From Aphidius gifuensis (Eukaryota > Arthropoda > Insecta > Hymenoptera > Braconidae), in contig NC_057791.1 of NCBI RefSeq assembly GCF_014905175.1, positions 18,170,177 through 18,234,176 on the forward strand: a stretch of DNA of 64,000 bases. The letters are read 5' to 3'. Positions 50,201-62,730 of this stretch are shown here, one piece after another. Positions within the stretch are counted from its first letter, which is position 1, and each line of letters starts with the position of its first letter. The notes beneath the pieces were generated by a model. That model was not told the DNA's origin. It saw only the letters and a program-made list of their open reading frames with translations, and did not search any database. Position numbers and translations under genes: made by a program.

Positions 50201-53200
50201 TTTTTTTCTATTCTATTTTATCTTTTCAGAGTGTTTCTATAACTTGAGTCATTTCTAAATGAAATTGATGAATATGAAGCTTCAAATAGTATCTCCAGTT
50301 GACAGAGAAAAAACTGGTAAAATTAAATTTTAAAAAATAAATATAAAGTTAAAACCAATAGATTTCTCAGCCAGAATCTAAAAATATACAAAGAGGTCTC
50401 ATCGAGTTGTGGCATTGCACCGGATTTCATCAAGGTCATTATGCCATGAAACATTACGTTGCCCTCAGACCCTTGAACCAATGCTCATTGAATTTTATTT
50501 TAAATGAAAATTTAATTTCTCTCTATTTATTCTATTTATATATAATATACATTTAATTATTTTTAAATACCATAAGCCACTACTGAATACAAGAGAAAAA
50601 AAAAAACCAGCAACTATGTTTTTTTTCTATGATAGAAATATTATTATTAAAAAAGATAAATAAATAATTACATAATCTAAATTTAAAATAACCGTTTGAA
50701 AAAAGAAAAAAAAAAAAACCAACTCTAGAAGTTTTATAATTTTTAATCTACGAAATATGAAAATAGAAAATTTCAAGTGTTTTATCTCAAATGGTAATAT
50801 TTCAAACTGATAAACAATGTTGAAGGCACAACTGTCGCTTTTCAGGGACGAATAGGGAGACACATTTTCAAGTAGTTAGTGCTCTTTTTATCTTCTTAAA
50901 TCTAGTCGAAAAATTATTTAAAAATTACTAAACAGTAAACATTAATTATCATAAACAATATAGAAAAAAAAATAAAGCCAAGCGAAACTATTTTCAAGTG
51001 ATAGAAATTTTTATATAAACCTCCTAAAATATCTCTTATATAAATTAAAAAATTCATTCAATCAATTGATGACAGAAATAGATAATTAAATAAAAATAAT
51101 AAAAAAAAATATTTATTCAAATATAATTTTATCTATAAAAAAAAAAAAAAAAAACCAATCATCATCAATATAATATTTCATCAATGCCTATTCAATTGAG
51201 AATGAACAATAACATGAAAGTGCAACATGGTGGCTTGAATTAAATTTTCTACTTATCATCACCTGACAAGTTTGATAAAAAAAAATACCGACATAAAAAT
51301 CGTAACATTGCTTAACAATGAAAAAATAAAATAAATATCTTAAGAATTTTTTTTTTTTTAACATGTCAAAACTAAAGCCAAACATAAAATGAACATGGTG
51401 TATTAATGGAAGTTATAAAAATAACAAAAAAATATAAGCTAACATAATCTAAATGCTAGATTTATTTTATATTGTTATTATTATTATTATTTTTATCATT
51501 ATTTAAAGCGTTATGTTGTTGGACTATTTATTACGGCTTCGACAAGCGTCTCTACTCAACGCGTCCCAGTTTATTATTCAGTCACTCCCCTTTAGTTGGT
51601 CACCTCATCTTCGATCGTTTTATTATATTTTTTTTTTTTTTTTTATTTCTACCCCACAAAAGCATTAACTTCATCGTCATACAAGGGATGTTATATACAA
51701 CATCATATACATAAGCACACTTAGCCATCACTTTAAAACTTTTGTTCTCTACTAAATTTATTTATGCAATTTTCAAAAAAATACTCAATGTTTTTTATTT
51801 TTAATTTTATTAACAAAATATTTTATATAAATACTTTACGGTTATTTACAAATGGTCCTCGATGGCTGATTTAAAAATAATATTATAATTGTTGGTAATA
51901 AATTTTTCTTTTTATTGGATAAAAAGACATTTTTTTTTTCAATTTACTAGAAAAATAATCATCTGTCTAGTTTTTGTGTTGATTTTTTCTTTACAAATTG
52001 TCAATTACTAATAAGTAATGGTATAAATAAAATTTAAAATAGATATTTTTTCTTTGAAAGTTTGGATGTTTGGATGAGTAATATATAAATCTGAATTTGT
52101 AATTTTTTTAAATAGAAAAAAAAACAACAAAGACGTCATGTTTGTTTAATTAATGGAAAAAATAGATTGACAGATTGTCTATATTTCGAAATAAATTTCT
52201 TAATAATCTATGATAATGATAGCGAGTTAACTTTTATATATTTTCATTAAAATGAACAGAAAATTTTATATGACATTTGAAAACTTTAACAATGAATAAT
52301 TCACATATACTATTCTTCAAAACTAAATAGAAAAAAAAAAAAAAACAACTTGAAACTGATTTTTTTTTTTACTCATTCATGTCACAATGAATTTGACATT
52401 TTTTTTCTTTAATTTTATACATTTCTAAGAGTTTAAATTTTTTTTTTAAAGCTCTAAAAAATTTAAATACATACTCCAAATTAAAAATAGTCAAAGTCTA
52501 AAAAATATTCTATTATTAAATTTTTGAATTTCACAATAAAATAAGGTCATTATTATTTTTCTTTTTGTCAATTAAATTAAACGAGGTTAATGGAAAATTT
52601 TGTGTATATAAAATTATATTTTTGTCATGAGAAATATAGAAAAATTTAAAAAACTTGATTAAACAAAGGCGTGTCTCAATTAAATACTTATTTATTCTCA
52701 TTGATCTTCGACCATAGCTGTCGAGAGAGCCAAATACTCCGATAAAATAAAATTAAAAAAAAAAAAAAAAATTAATGACAGGTTATTGTTTTAGTATATC
52801 TACAAGTGGATATAGTAACTTGACAATTTTATTATTAAAACTATTATTAAATACCAAGAGAGAAACATGTGGGTAGAAATGAATCTATCCAATCTCCAGG
52901 TATTACGTCATTAATAGAAAATAAATATCTAAAAACCAATATTTTTCATATCTTTTTTTTCTAAATAAAAGCAAAAAAGAATATCTGCTATTAACTGGTA
53001 AACATTTAAATCCAACCCAGAGAGAATTATTTGACTTGGTCAAATATATACACAAACAATAAATCGATATTAAATAAAACAATGAAAAATATTCTATTAT
53101 TAAATTTCAATTAATAATTTAATAATAAAAATACATCTTTTGTTTTCAATATTGACCAAATAAAATAATTACTTTATATAATAATAATTATTGGTTTAAA

Positions 53201-56200
53201 AAGTTAATAAACCAATTATTATAAAATAAATTACGTAGCATTTTTAAAAACTTGTATATTTTTTTTTTAAATGAATGAAGATGACTGAAAAATTAAATTT
53301 ACATTGGAGAATTGTTTGTCATATTCTATTATTAAATTTCAATTAATAATTTAATAATGAAAATACATCTTTTGTTTTCAATATTGACCAAATAAAATAA
53401 TTACTTTATATAATAATTATTATTGGTTTAAAAAGTTAATAAACCAATTATTATAAAATAAATTACGTAGCATTTTTAAAAACTTGTATATTTTTTTTTT
53501 AAATGAATGAAGATGACTGAAAAATTAAATTTACATTGGAGAATTGTTTGTCATATATGTGGTTATATAAAAAAATTCTTTATCATTATAAAAATTTAAA
53601 AAAAAAAAAGAACAAAGTATGTTAAAGTAAGTGAGACTCCTGGGCAACGATGTGTGCGAAAATTCAACTGCTACATCATTCGTCCGGAAGGGCTTGAAGG
53701 CTTTCCTACTTGCAAAAAGTAAAAAAAAATAAAATAAAAAAAAATAAAAAATAGTCTCGAGAGAAAAAAAAAGGAAAGGCGCACTTAACTTTGTGCATGC
53801 AGTGCTTCGATATGTGTTTGTAAAAAAAAAAATATACCCTTCTCTTGAACACTTCAGCAATCAAGTTCATTGTGTTGAAAAAAGTATTTCAGTACTTTTA
53901 TAAATGGTGAATTATAATTTCACACGACTGAAGAAAAAAAATTCTATACTACTTTCTTAAACTGTTATAGATTATTTATACTAAGACACATCATCATCAT
54001 CATCATCACCACGCCTATTTTCCTCAATTATAACAGAGTACAAGGTTAACTATGAGGTCATATTACTATTTAAATTGAAAAAAATAATATTAAAATTTGA
54101 ATGGAAGGTCTAAGACGACAATCAAAGGCCAATATCATTATTTCATTATTTTTTTTTTTTTTTTATTTCAATTTCTTTTATATCAATAAATTTTTTTTTT
54201 TTACGATCACAAACGATAAATATTATTATCATTTTATTATGTCAGAGTAAATAAAATTTTATCAATTGTATATTAAATTTTAAGGCTAATAATATTTAAA
54301 AAAAAAAATTATTTTGTTTAATAAAAAAAAAAAAAAAATGATAATTGAATTTTACAAAATAGAAATAAATTTTTATATATTTTTCATCAACCCGCATTGT
54401 ACATGAATAATCACCATCACCTGCCACATAATAATTTACGTGTTTAAAAAAAAAAGGCCACTTAATCATTAAAGTAAAAATAAAAAATTAAAAACAATTT
54501 TTTTTATCTTTTTTTTTTTATAATAATTACTGATAATTGACAGTTAAATTCTCAATGTAAATTTAAGCTGTAATATTCTTTGAGTCATAAATGATTTATT
54601 TACTAAACATACGCATAATTTACTACACATTGAATATGTAAAAGAAAAAAAAATATAAATATGTTATATCAACTTGCATAAAGCGCATTCCCTGGTATGA
54701 ATGATGATGATGTCGAGAGAGAGTGAAGGATTTGTTTATTATAAAAAAAACTAGGTCAACGTAATTTTACTAAAAAACATTGTATACATTTATTAAGTTT
54801 CGAGGTTATTAATAAATTGAATCATTCAGATTATAATTAAATTAAAATTACAGTTGACAATTATTTTTTTTTATCTCATTTACCCAGGTATTTTTGAGTT
54901 TTCCTTTTTTAAACTGATATTTTTATTGTTTATCAAAATTCCATGACAATTGTGCAGGCGGAAATAGCATTCCCCTTTTATTTGCATATAAAAAAAATTA
55001 AGTGAAAGTTTATATTTAAATAATTATCGTGTTTGCTAAAAATTTAAAGCTTGCGACAATTATTAATTGGAATTTTTTCATATTGTTATTAATTTTTGAA
55101 AATATATTTTATAAAAAAAAAGAGTAACTCAATATATGAATGCAACCTTTAACGGTGTTGATTTTACTTGAAAAAAAAAAATAAATAATAATAAAGCTGT
55201 TGAAAAATGTCAGCTGGAATTGAGTGAAGTAGTTCTTCCATGAAAATAACGTATAACAGTTTAAATAAATTATTAAAATTGTTATAGCCATTTGGAAAAC
55301 TCGATAAAATGATTTTTATCATCATAGATATGTCATTGAGAAAATATTAAAAATATATTAAAACCTTCAAAAAAAAAAATCTATATAAAGAACAGTTTTT
55401 ATTATTTTAATCAAATATAATAAATTGACTTTTTGTTGTTTGCATATGTATATAAACTAAATAATTTTTAGACACAACATAATCCTCATTTCGTGCTGCA
55501 GCCTTTCGTCACACATATTGTGGCTTCATAAAATAAAAATAGTATTCAACAAAGCTTATATATTTATTATTTCATCAAGAAAAAAAGCCATTTTTTTATT
55601 TCGAAAAAAAATTAAAATTTCTATCAACTGATATAAAAAAATAACCAATGCAAAAAATAAAAATGATTTTTTTTTTTTTTTTTAAATGACAACGTATTTG
55701 GAAAAAATAAAAAAAAAATTGATATCATTTTGGAATTTCAATGGCAAGCTGACTCATGAGTAGAGTACAAATCCGATGACCATATTCTTTGGAAATATTG
55801 CTTGCATACACAAGTGGGAGAAAAAAAAAAAAATTGTTGATTTTTTTTATTATTTTTATTTCATTAAATCCGTAGGCGTACTAAACGATATTTGACTGTA
55901 CTATACTAAAGTTAATTTTGCAAAGTATATATTGAAAAATATTTTAAAAATAAATAAAAAAAATCAAGATTATATACATGATAAAACGGTAATTTTTTTT
56001 TTTCTTCTCCGGAAGAGTCTATATAGTCGTCAGTGAGAAAATTTGTAGCAAAAAGATAACGGACTTAAACTTACATTCCTTTTTTACTATAGCTATTCAC
56101 TATTCAACGTGCAAGGTGAATAGCTTTATTTATTAATAATAATTATTATTACTATTAAAATTATTAAAAATGATTGAGTATAAATACCGTTAATGTAACA

Positions 56201-57861
56201 TATTAAATTTAATAATAAAAAAAAAATTATAAAAATAGTATCATCATCCTGATTAGGAAGTAGGAAATAACAAAAATATAATTTAATATAATTCTGTTCA
56301 TGTCGATCAACCAACCCATGGATATACGTTATTGGAAAAATAGATAAAATTAATTGACAATTGAATTTATTGTCAACGAAAAAACCAGGTCAACTAGTTT
56401 TATAAATTTCAGATATTTTTTTTTAAATATACAAGCCAATTTTAACGAAATATTTTTACTTAATTGTTGTTTTTTTTTTCGTTTTCTAATTAGCTATTTC
56501 TGTAGCAATTTTTACAAATTGGAAATATAAAAGTTTTGAAATAAAAATGATAGAAAACATTAAAAGTTAAAACACATATTTTCGAGAATTTTTATAACTC
56601 CGTTATGAGTACAGTCGTAAAATACTGAAACATACCAGTATGATTGCAATGCAACATAAGTTTGTAACGAAAAAAAAAATAAATAAATAAATATCAACAA
56701 GTTTAGGTAATATTATCAATTAAAAGTATTTGTTTTTGAGTATTTTTATAAAATACAAATTAATCAAATTTATATTACGGTGAATTTGAATTTTATATTT
56801 TTGATAAATTTATTATTGATAGTATTACTTTTTTCCTGTCAAACAGACTGACGCATCGCTCTCAGTTTACATTAGATAATACACAGAAAAAAAAAAATGG
56901 AAGAAATAATAAAACCGAATAAATAATAATAATAAAAAGATGTGTCAAGCCGGCGTGACCAGTACGACAACACAATATACTAACACAAAAATTCCAATCG
57001 TTAAAATTCCACATTCGATAATAAAATTGACTTTCAACGAAATTGAGTAAATTAGTTTTTTTTTTTTTTGTTTCTAAACGACGTTTGAGAATAACAAAAA
57101 AATAAAATAATCAAATGAATCAATAATCATTATTTTCTAGTAAAACTAAATTATTTTTTCTCTTGAAAAATATAAATGATAAAAAATTTATTTCGTCAAC
57201 TTACCGTTTCTAGAAACATCAAGTTCAACAAGATTTTCAAAGTTTTGTATTTCAGGTGGTAAACGATGAATCTCATTATCACTAAGTCCAAGTTTTCGCA
57301 ATTTTTGTAGTCGAAAAAAATTCTGTAAAATAAAAATTCTATATTATTTATTTATCAATTTAAAATAATATAAATCAATCATCCAAACAGTACAATATAG
57401 AGTGCAAATAATTTTCTCATTACTCTATATAATAAAATAATTTTAAATGAAAAAAATAATAATAAAAAAAAAAAAAATAAACAATTAAACTGTCACATAA
57501 AATAGTAAATAAAAAACCCATTGAAATAATTTATTGAATGCTATTATTTAAAAGCAAATAAACAAAATAAATGAAAGTGTTATTTGACCAGTCTCAAGGT
57601 CTTAAAAATCATTTATTTACAATAATAAAAAAATAAAAAAATAATATTATTTTGGCATAGCCAAGCAGGACAAATGAAATTTATTATAAAAAAACATACC
57701 TTGGGTAGTTCTTTGAGATGATTAGCATCAAGTAAAAGTTCCTCTAAACTTCTTGAATATCTGATGAGATCCTCAGGAACACTTTGGAGTGAGCAATGAC
57801 GCTTGTCAACATATTCCACCTGTCTATTGCACCCCTTAAATATTGGAATACAACGAAACAT
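29836..57861 (-). CDS. scrib: Scribble, LAP-family polarity scaffold (LRR + 4 PDZ)
   Basis: Scribble sets basolateral identity with Dlg and Lgl at septate/adherens junctions and synapses. Minus-strand exons: 57700-57861, 57205-57322, 45850-45928, 45661-45750, 45446-45566, 44936-45362, 44745-44856, 44499-44674, 44269-44429, 43597-43707, 43321-43530, 42681-42959, 41684-41753, 41039-41203, 40767-40942, 40448-40582, 40207-40362, 39186-40115, 38546-38653, 38174-38353, 37791-37805, 37336-37494, 36872-37255, 36607-36765, 33364-33849, 32745-33025, 31695-31794, 31486-31602, 31283-31405, 30749-30949, 29836-30111. All phases agree, giving 2088 residues. Start MFRCIPIFKGCNRQVEYVDKR is invariant in the family. 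Leucine-rich repeats occupy about 37-410. The LAP-specific segment QTDLDEDSGQEVLTCFLLPQ follows, then LHRRDTPHHLKNKRIH, PDZ1 (~720-805, GLGLSIAGG), PDZ2 (~884-975, GLGFIIAGG), PDZ3 (~1226-1316, LGFSIIGG) and PDZ4 (~1328-1420, RLGMHIKGG). ADKRALW-type helix AEKRALWRQARLKSLEQ is near the C-terminus. Microexon and 3' exon choices are less certain. Confidence 0.93.
32741..32745 (-). other. scrib exon 26 donor overlapping an in-frame stop
   Basis: The exon ending CCTAA is followed by GTAAGC. If spliced, the next exon (31794) completes AAT and the frame continues to the conserved AEKRALW region. If the donor is skipped the same bases read CCT AAG TAA, ending the protein after RRPK. The choice of splicing or retention therefore switches between long and short C-termini. 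Confidence 0.6.
35661..35704 (-). other. Candidate stop-containing alternative exon of scrib
   Basis: Within the intron between exons 36607-36765 and 33364-33849, the minus strand has TTACAG then 44 nt and a perfect GTGAGT donor. In the incoming phase it reads TMDDDSTTLAAL and a TGA stop. Its base composition is far richer in G and C than the surrounding intron. It could give a short scribble C-terminus or trigger decay of the mRNA. Confidence 0.45.
37791..37805 (-). other. 15-nt scrib microexon (YITAT)
   Basis: Between the PDZ3 exon ending PLPEGYQ and the PDZ4 exon starting ELVITKLPGE, the minus strand has TTTACAG, the 15 bases TACATTACCGCGACA, and GTAAGT. It is phase 0 and adds YITAT to the PDZ3-PDZ4 linker. 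Skipping keeps the frame, so it is likely alternative. Confidence 0.5.
41312..41360 (-). other. Candidate alternative first exon of scrib (PDZ-only form)
   Basis: A 49-nt exon, ATG to a GTAGAT donor, encodes MPKKFRIFVRNRSRKR and ends in phase 1, the phase needed to join the PDZ1 exon at 41203. No in-frame acceptor is apparent just before the ATG, so it behaves as a first exon. The product would lack all leucine-rich repeats and begin with a basic peptide directly before PDZ1. Confidence 0.5.
43940..44075 (+). repeat. Polypurine tract in scrib intron
   Basis: More than 100 bases of almost pure A and G on the plus strand (AAGAAGAAAA-type), interrupted only near 44007-44035. Such tracts can adopt triplex structures; nothing else is seen in this intron. 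Confidence 0.6.
47255..47943 (-). mobile_element. 5'-truncated non-LTR retrotransposon (CR1/Jockey-like RT C-terminus)
   Basis: A minus-strand frame of about 185 residues contains LIYSKAEYALLIWCPST and IKKIEALQRRFIRHYV, the thumb-side motif found at the C-terminus of CR1/Jockey-superfamily reverse transcriptases (pattern SKLEYAsxIWxP...I..iE.vQRRFtR). The frame ends SLYFHNKLN. It is followed by an AATAAA word and an (ATT)n simple repeat, as expected for a 3' end. The element starts abruptly near 47943, so nearly all of it is missing. It is inserted in the scrib transcription orientation and cannot move by itself. Confidence 0.85.
53091..53555. repeat. Recent 232-bp tandem duplication in scrib intron 2
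   Basis: The segment 53091-53322 is repeated directly at 53323-53555. Both copies begin ATTCTATTATTAAATTTC and end GAGAATTGTTTGTCAT. I see only one inserted A, one A/G change and a small shuffle of an ATAATAATT run, so the copies are about 98% identical. Confidence 0.95.
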
Positions 57862-58687
57862 GATAAACTTTTTTTTTTTTTTAATATTTTTAATTAATTT
57901 ATCTCAACCACAATCACACTTATCACAATACACTGAGATACACACTAATTAAATGAACACAATATTTTTTTTTTTTGTAAATAAATAAATTATAGTAAAA
58001 AAAAAAAAAATAAATAAAAAAAAAAAAAAAAGGAATACCACTCTGACTATTCAGCACCAATACATAGTGATCGCAAAATAAAAACACACGCGTGGCCGTT
58101 TTTTTTTTTTTTTTATTTGATCCTTATTGCTCCTTTTATTATTTTTTATATTTTAACTTTACTACTTGTGTATTCTTCCAACTGATAAATTCGATTTTTT
58201 AAATATTCCATTGAAACAATAATAATTAGTTACTCTTTTTTTTTTGTTGTTTTAATAATGATTTTATTATTATTTTTTTGGATGAATATAAATGGTCAAC
58301 ACGAGACACACACTTTCACGCCCTACTCGGCATTAAAACGCGCTCTCTCGTGTTCATTTGACGGAGAATCTCCTGGTAGTTGTCTGACGTCATCAGAAAT
58401 ATTGGCATTAATTATTTAATGTAGATTTGAAACTCGATTAATAAAGTTTATTAACGGTTATTTTTCTGGTTATTAATCAGCTAATACGCATGCGTATTGA
58501 ATAAATTTTAAAAACAATTTTAATCCGCTAGAGGGAGAGAAAAGTTTTTTTTTAGTATTTTAATCATCTAGCATCTTTATGTTTCATGTTTATAAAAAAA
58601 AAAAAAAACAACAACAACAACAACAACAACAAATGATTATCTAATTTTTTAAAAATAAACAATATAGTTAATGTTATAATTTAATTG
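57862..58687. promoter_or_regulatory. scrib promoter region
   Basis: Upstream of the scrib start codon lie A/T tracts, then a GC-richer patch near 58290-58400 with a perfect TGACGTCA at 58385-58392, a candidate bZIP (CREB/ATF) site. A CAA trinucleotide run occupies about 58608-58632. The transcription start probably lies around 58100-58350. Confidence 0.45.
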
Positions 58688-59504
58688 TTAAGGTACATTC
58701 TCAGCTACCTTCCGAATATAAGAATTTCTTGAAATTTATACAGTATGTAATTGAAATATTGATAAATCATTTCGTGAAATAATATATTATGTTACAGACT
58801 TATTTTTTTTATAATAATTAATTAAACTTGGCTACTTTTAGAGAGGTTAAACATGGGCTCTTATGGGAGGGGATGTTTGAAATTTTTTTGATCATAACTA
58901 AATTACATTTCTAAATATAAGATTTTATTGAAAAACTGATAGATAATAGTAAAAATAATAAGGAATTTTTTAATACCTGGTTTATATGGGGTTAGAGAAC
59001 TGATTTCGTTATTTTAATTAAAAATATGTGGTAAAAAGTTGTTTTTTTACTGATTTTCTAATGAAGAGCCATAATATTGAAAAAGCGGGAAAATTTAAAC
59101 TTGCATAAAAGAAATTTGATTACAAAATAATGGAGCATCATAAATGCAAACATTAATGAAAATATTATTAAAAATGTTTTTATTAACCATATAAAATTGA
59201 GATTGATAATAAATATTAATATTAATTGGATGCATACTAACAAAAAAAAATTTTTGTGTGCAATATTGAAATGAATAAATATTATAGAATAATTGTTTTT
59301 ATCAATATATAATTGGTTTTTATTGGAATATATTGCATAAGATTAATTAATAATGGAAAAAATAAATTGTTAACACAAAAAAAATGATCATGAAAATTTC
59401 AAACTTTTGGTTTTTTGGGGTTGGTAGGACAAAATCTCCAATGTAAAAAGCATAGGATTTTATTTAGGACACGCCCACAAAATCTAGCTGAAAATGTACC
59501 TTAA
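58688..59504. mobile_element. TTAA-flanked MITE-like element next to PEX11
   Basis: The element is bounded by TTAA at 58688-58691 and TTAA at 59501-59504. Inside are terminal inverted repeats GGTACATTCTCAGCTA (58692-58707) and TAGCTGAAAATGTACC (59485-59500), matching at 15 of 16 positions. A TTAA target-site duplication is the hallmark of piggyBac-type transposition. The 817-bp interior has no transposase frame, so it is non-autonomous. Its right end lies 7 bases before the PEX11 start codon. Confidence 0.75.
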
Positions 59505-59511
59505 ATAAAAA

Positions 59512-60318
59512 ATGGAGTTAATTACAGATTATCTTGAAACATATGAAGGACGTGATAAATTTTTAAGAACATTGTCATATACGTCAAAGTTATTAACAAT
59601 CATACCAAGATCACAGGAAAATGTAAACAAAATAAAATATTTTAGCAGTCAAATGAGTGATTGTCGTGTTATGTTGAGACTGTTTGATGATATTCCAACA
59701 ATATACTATGCATATTCATATTGGAATGGCAAACAGGTTTGTTTATACTAAAATGAATTAATTAAATTGTTGTTAAATTATTATTGACTATATTATTTTA
59801 TAACAGGAGTCAGATAGTTTATTGAGGTGGTTAAATATTGTACAAAATATATTGGATATTGTTTATTCACCAATTGAAACAGTTTGTTGGCTTGGTGAAC
59901 ATAAATTATTAAAAATTAATATTGACAAATGGGACAATGTGTCAACATGGTTTTGGATTATATCATTGTATATTTCTCTGGTGAAAGCTATGAGAAAACG
60001 TCATCATTATTGTAAACTAAAATGCAATAAACAATCATTAAATAAGTGAGTAATGATTTTTAACTTTTGTTATGTTTTTTTGTATTAATTATTGTATTAA
60101 TTTTTAGAGCTGAGGTGGAACGTGTTGATGAAAAAATAAATAATGAAACGTTGACTTGTGTTAGAATGTTGCTGGATATCACCTATGCAATAAGTTATTT
60201 ACCAGATGGTATATTATGGGCAGGAAAATTTAAGACATGGCATGTTGGAGCACTTGGTAGTTTATCTTCCATAATAAGTTTGTACCAAGTTTTTAAAAAA
60301 CAAGCTTCAGATAAATGA
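59512..60318 (+). CDS. PEX11G: Peroxisomal membrane protein PEX11 (gamma-like)
   Basis: PEX11 proteins elongate and divide peroxisomes. Exons 59512-59736, 59807-60045 and 60108-60318 give 224 residues (human PEX11G 241). The N-terminal LETYEGRDKFLRTLSYTSKLL is the conserved amphipathic helix region. RVMLRLFDDIPTIYYAYSYW and WLGEHKLLKINIDKWDNVSTWFWIISLYISL are family landmarks. The C-terminal DITYAISYLPDGILWAGKFKTWHVGALGSLSSIISLYQ contains the last membrane segment. The ATG is the first in frame, only 7 bases after a MITE-like element, so the transcript leader probably starts inside that element or has been replaced by it. Similarity is nearer PEX11 gamma than alpha/beta; I judge this from motif spacing only. 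Confidence 0.92.
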
Positions 60319-60603
60319 AAATTAAGTATCCTTAAATTAAACTACTCAAAATAAAAAAAAAAAAAGAATAATTGTTATGGTAAATTGTTTATATTTTAAA
60401 TTTGTTTATTTTTAATTTCAACATACGAAAAAAGACAATTAACTTGTTTTTTGTTTTGTTAATTTTGTATATAAAGATAGAATTTTTAAACAATATTTAT
60501 AAGCCAGTTAGAAATAAAAGAATAAAATTTATTTTGTTAAATAAATTTTGCATAGTTGTTTTAAAAAAATATATATTATGTTGCAAAATTAGATTGTTTT
60601 AAA

Positions 60604-61376
60604 TTAAGCTCCAATGACTTTGTTGTCTGTGTAACATTTCAACAGTTTGATTCCAGTTTGATCAGCGTTGTCTCCTTCTATTATAAAAAAACAATTTTTT
60701 CATTAAAATATTAGCCAATTATTTATATATTTTAAAAAATAATTTTAAACTTACTTAAGTCTTTGCATTTTTTCATAATCTCATCGGCTTTTTCAGCTGA
60801 TACAACTTTGCCAATTTTTTCACGTGTAAGTTCAACATTCAAGTTACCACTGTTGTCCATCTAGCGATATAATAATTTTTTTTTAATTATAAATTATTTA
60901 TAAACTTAATTTTTTCAATTATTAACTATTTGTAAACTTAATTTTTTAAATTGCTAATTATTTAAAAATTAATAAACATACCAGTCCTAATTTTTTCAGG
61001 AAACATGAAGAAAATTGACCTAGTTTTGGATCAGACTCATCCCAATTTCCTTTTTTTGCATTCTCAATTTTAGCTGGAATATTTATTATTAATTACAATT
61101 AAACTATACTTATTATTTTTAAGCCAAAAATTTAAATGTTAATTTAAAAAATTCACCTGGATCAGCAGATGATTCCTTGGCACAAGCAGCTCTAATTTCT
61201 TCAAGTTTAGAATTTTGCTCAGGAGTCAATGCACCCTGTACAAAAAAATTATCAAGCAAATAAATAAAAATTCCATAAATTCTATTAAAATAATTTTTAA
61301 ATTATAAGATTAATAATAGTTGACTTACAAAAGCACCAACAATACAAGCAACAAAAATAATTGCAAAGAACTTCAT
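60604..61376 (-). CDS. Odorant-binding protein, minus-C type (PBP/GOBP family)
   Basis: Minus-strand exons 61329-61376, 61157-61235, 60982-61073, 60755-60860 and 60604-60677 give 132 residues. Signal peptide MKFFAIIFVACIVGAFG is followed by ALTPEQNSKLEEIRAAC, the usual OBP helix 1. FSSCFLKKLGLMDNSGNLN is the C3 region, MKKCKD the C4 and LKCYTDNK the C6. The mature chain has only four cysteines: C2 (expected four residues before C3, here Gln) and C5 (expected nine before C6, here Asp) are missing. This is the Minus-C subfamily pattern, with two disulfides instead of three. OBPs carry hydrophobic odorants or pheromones in sensillar lymph, though Minus-C forms are also expressed outside antennae. 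A TATA box and initiator lie upstream. Confidence 0.92.
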
Positions 61377-61426
61377 GATTATTTCAACAGATAACTTAAA
61401 AACTTTAGTAAAATAATTGGCTGATA

Positions 61427-61462
61427 ACTGAATGATAATCAATGATCAATTTTTCTTATATA
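61427..61462 (-). promoter_or_regulatory. TATA box and initiator of the minus-C OBP gene
   Basis: On the minus strand TATATAAG lies at 61455-61462 and the arthropod initiator TCAGTT at 61427-61432. Their spacing of roughly 28-30 bases is right for a TATA-dependent start, giving a 5' leader of about 55 bases before the ATG at 61376. Confidence 0.7.
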
Positions 61463-62730
61463 CCTCTCAGAATGAATTATTTAATTATGCTTGCATAAAA
61501 AAAATCCATAATAATTTCTTGTTTTTGCTAGAAGGTCAAGCATTTTATATTTATCATAAAAATAAGTGGAAATATACAAATAAATCCACATGTAAATTCA
61601 TTAAATTAAAAAAAAGTTAAATAAATTAACACACTAATAAAAACAACTCGAGACACAAAGCAATTCACGATAAGAAAAAAAAAAAAAAATATAATAAATT
61701 TACACATCTTGCATGTATTTTTTTATGACTTTGAAATATCACAAATTATTCACATATTAAATCAGTGCATATACCTTGATTTTTATTTTTTATTGATGAT
61801 TTTTTTTTCTGTAATTTTTAAGATTACATAATTATTATGATAAATATTATAAACTACATATATAAATAATGTTAATGTAAACAATAAGCCGTCTTTATTG
61901 ATAAGGACCTGTTGCATAAAACAAGTTTTTATAATTTGAATTTAAAATTAGTTTACATTTAATTTTTAATTACGATTTAATATTTTAAAAAATGTAAATT
62001 ATAAATAATATGGAAATATTTTTGAATGTTTATTTAACATTTTATTTTTTTATTCTTTTGATAAAAAAAAAATTTGAATAGTTTTTGTAATTGCAAAATC
62101 AGTTATCCAGCCATGCGAAAAGTAATAAAAATATATAATTATTATATAATCTATGATGATGTATGACAACTATTAATGATGTCGTTAATAGTATACACAA
62201 TTTTAGAGTTAATTATTCAGTGTTTATATTTTTTTTTTGAACATAAATTTATTTTGAAAGTTACTTGATTGTAAATAATAGATTTTTACTTGATTACAAA
62301 TTTTTTTTACATAATTTAAAATGATTTCTAGTGATTTAGGTTGGTTTAAGAAAAAAATTGCATCGAAATAATTTGAATTGAAAATATTACAAGCTATGAT
62401 AATTATTGTTGTTTTAATATAGCTTTAAATTTGTAAATTAAAAATAAATTTTTGATAATAAACGTACAGGTCAAATGAAGGATTTTTAAATAACAAAGTT
62501 GTTGTTAAAATTAACATATTCATAATGATTTGTCAATGAAACATAAGTATTATTTAAAGGAAGGAAGCAATTATTTATATTTTTTTTTTCTCAAAACAAA
62601 TTATTGACTAATTATTATATTGTAATATTTTTGAATTATCGTCTCCCCTCTTGCGTGTCTATATTCACACACAAAATGCATACATGAAGGACATCTAAAT
62701 GAGATAAAATAATTACTATTTTTTTAGCTA
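61463..62730. other. Intergenic region between the two OBP genes
   Basis: AT-rich spacer between divergent OBP promoters. No gene, tRNA or clear repeat was recognised. The arrangement could allow shared enhancers. Confidence 0.5.

Larger units (their letters stand above)
45929..57204 (-). other. scrib intron 2 (11.3 kb)
   Basis: The largest gap without coding sequence in the window. It contains a truncated non-LTR retrotransposon (47255-47943), a 232-bp tandem duplication (53091-53555), a TCA trinucleotide run near 53989-54008, and several GC-richer islands (49390-49560, 50380-50500, 51520-51620, 53610-53830) that may be enhancers or intronic promoters. No other gene is recognised on either strand. 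Confidence 0.7.

Noticed and set aside
50400..50480. Possible microRNA hairpin (GGCAT...ATGCC) in scrib intron 2
   Set aside because: Pairing is limited to about five bases at the base of the loop; no stable stem-loop is visible.
53531..53860. 109-residue minus-strand frame in scrib intron 2
   Set aside because: Mostly Phe-rich translation of T tracts and partly inside the tandem duplication; no homology recognised.
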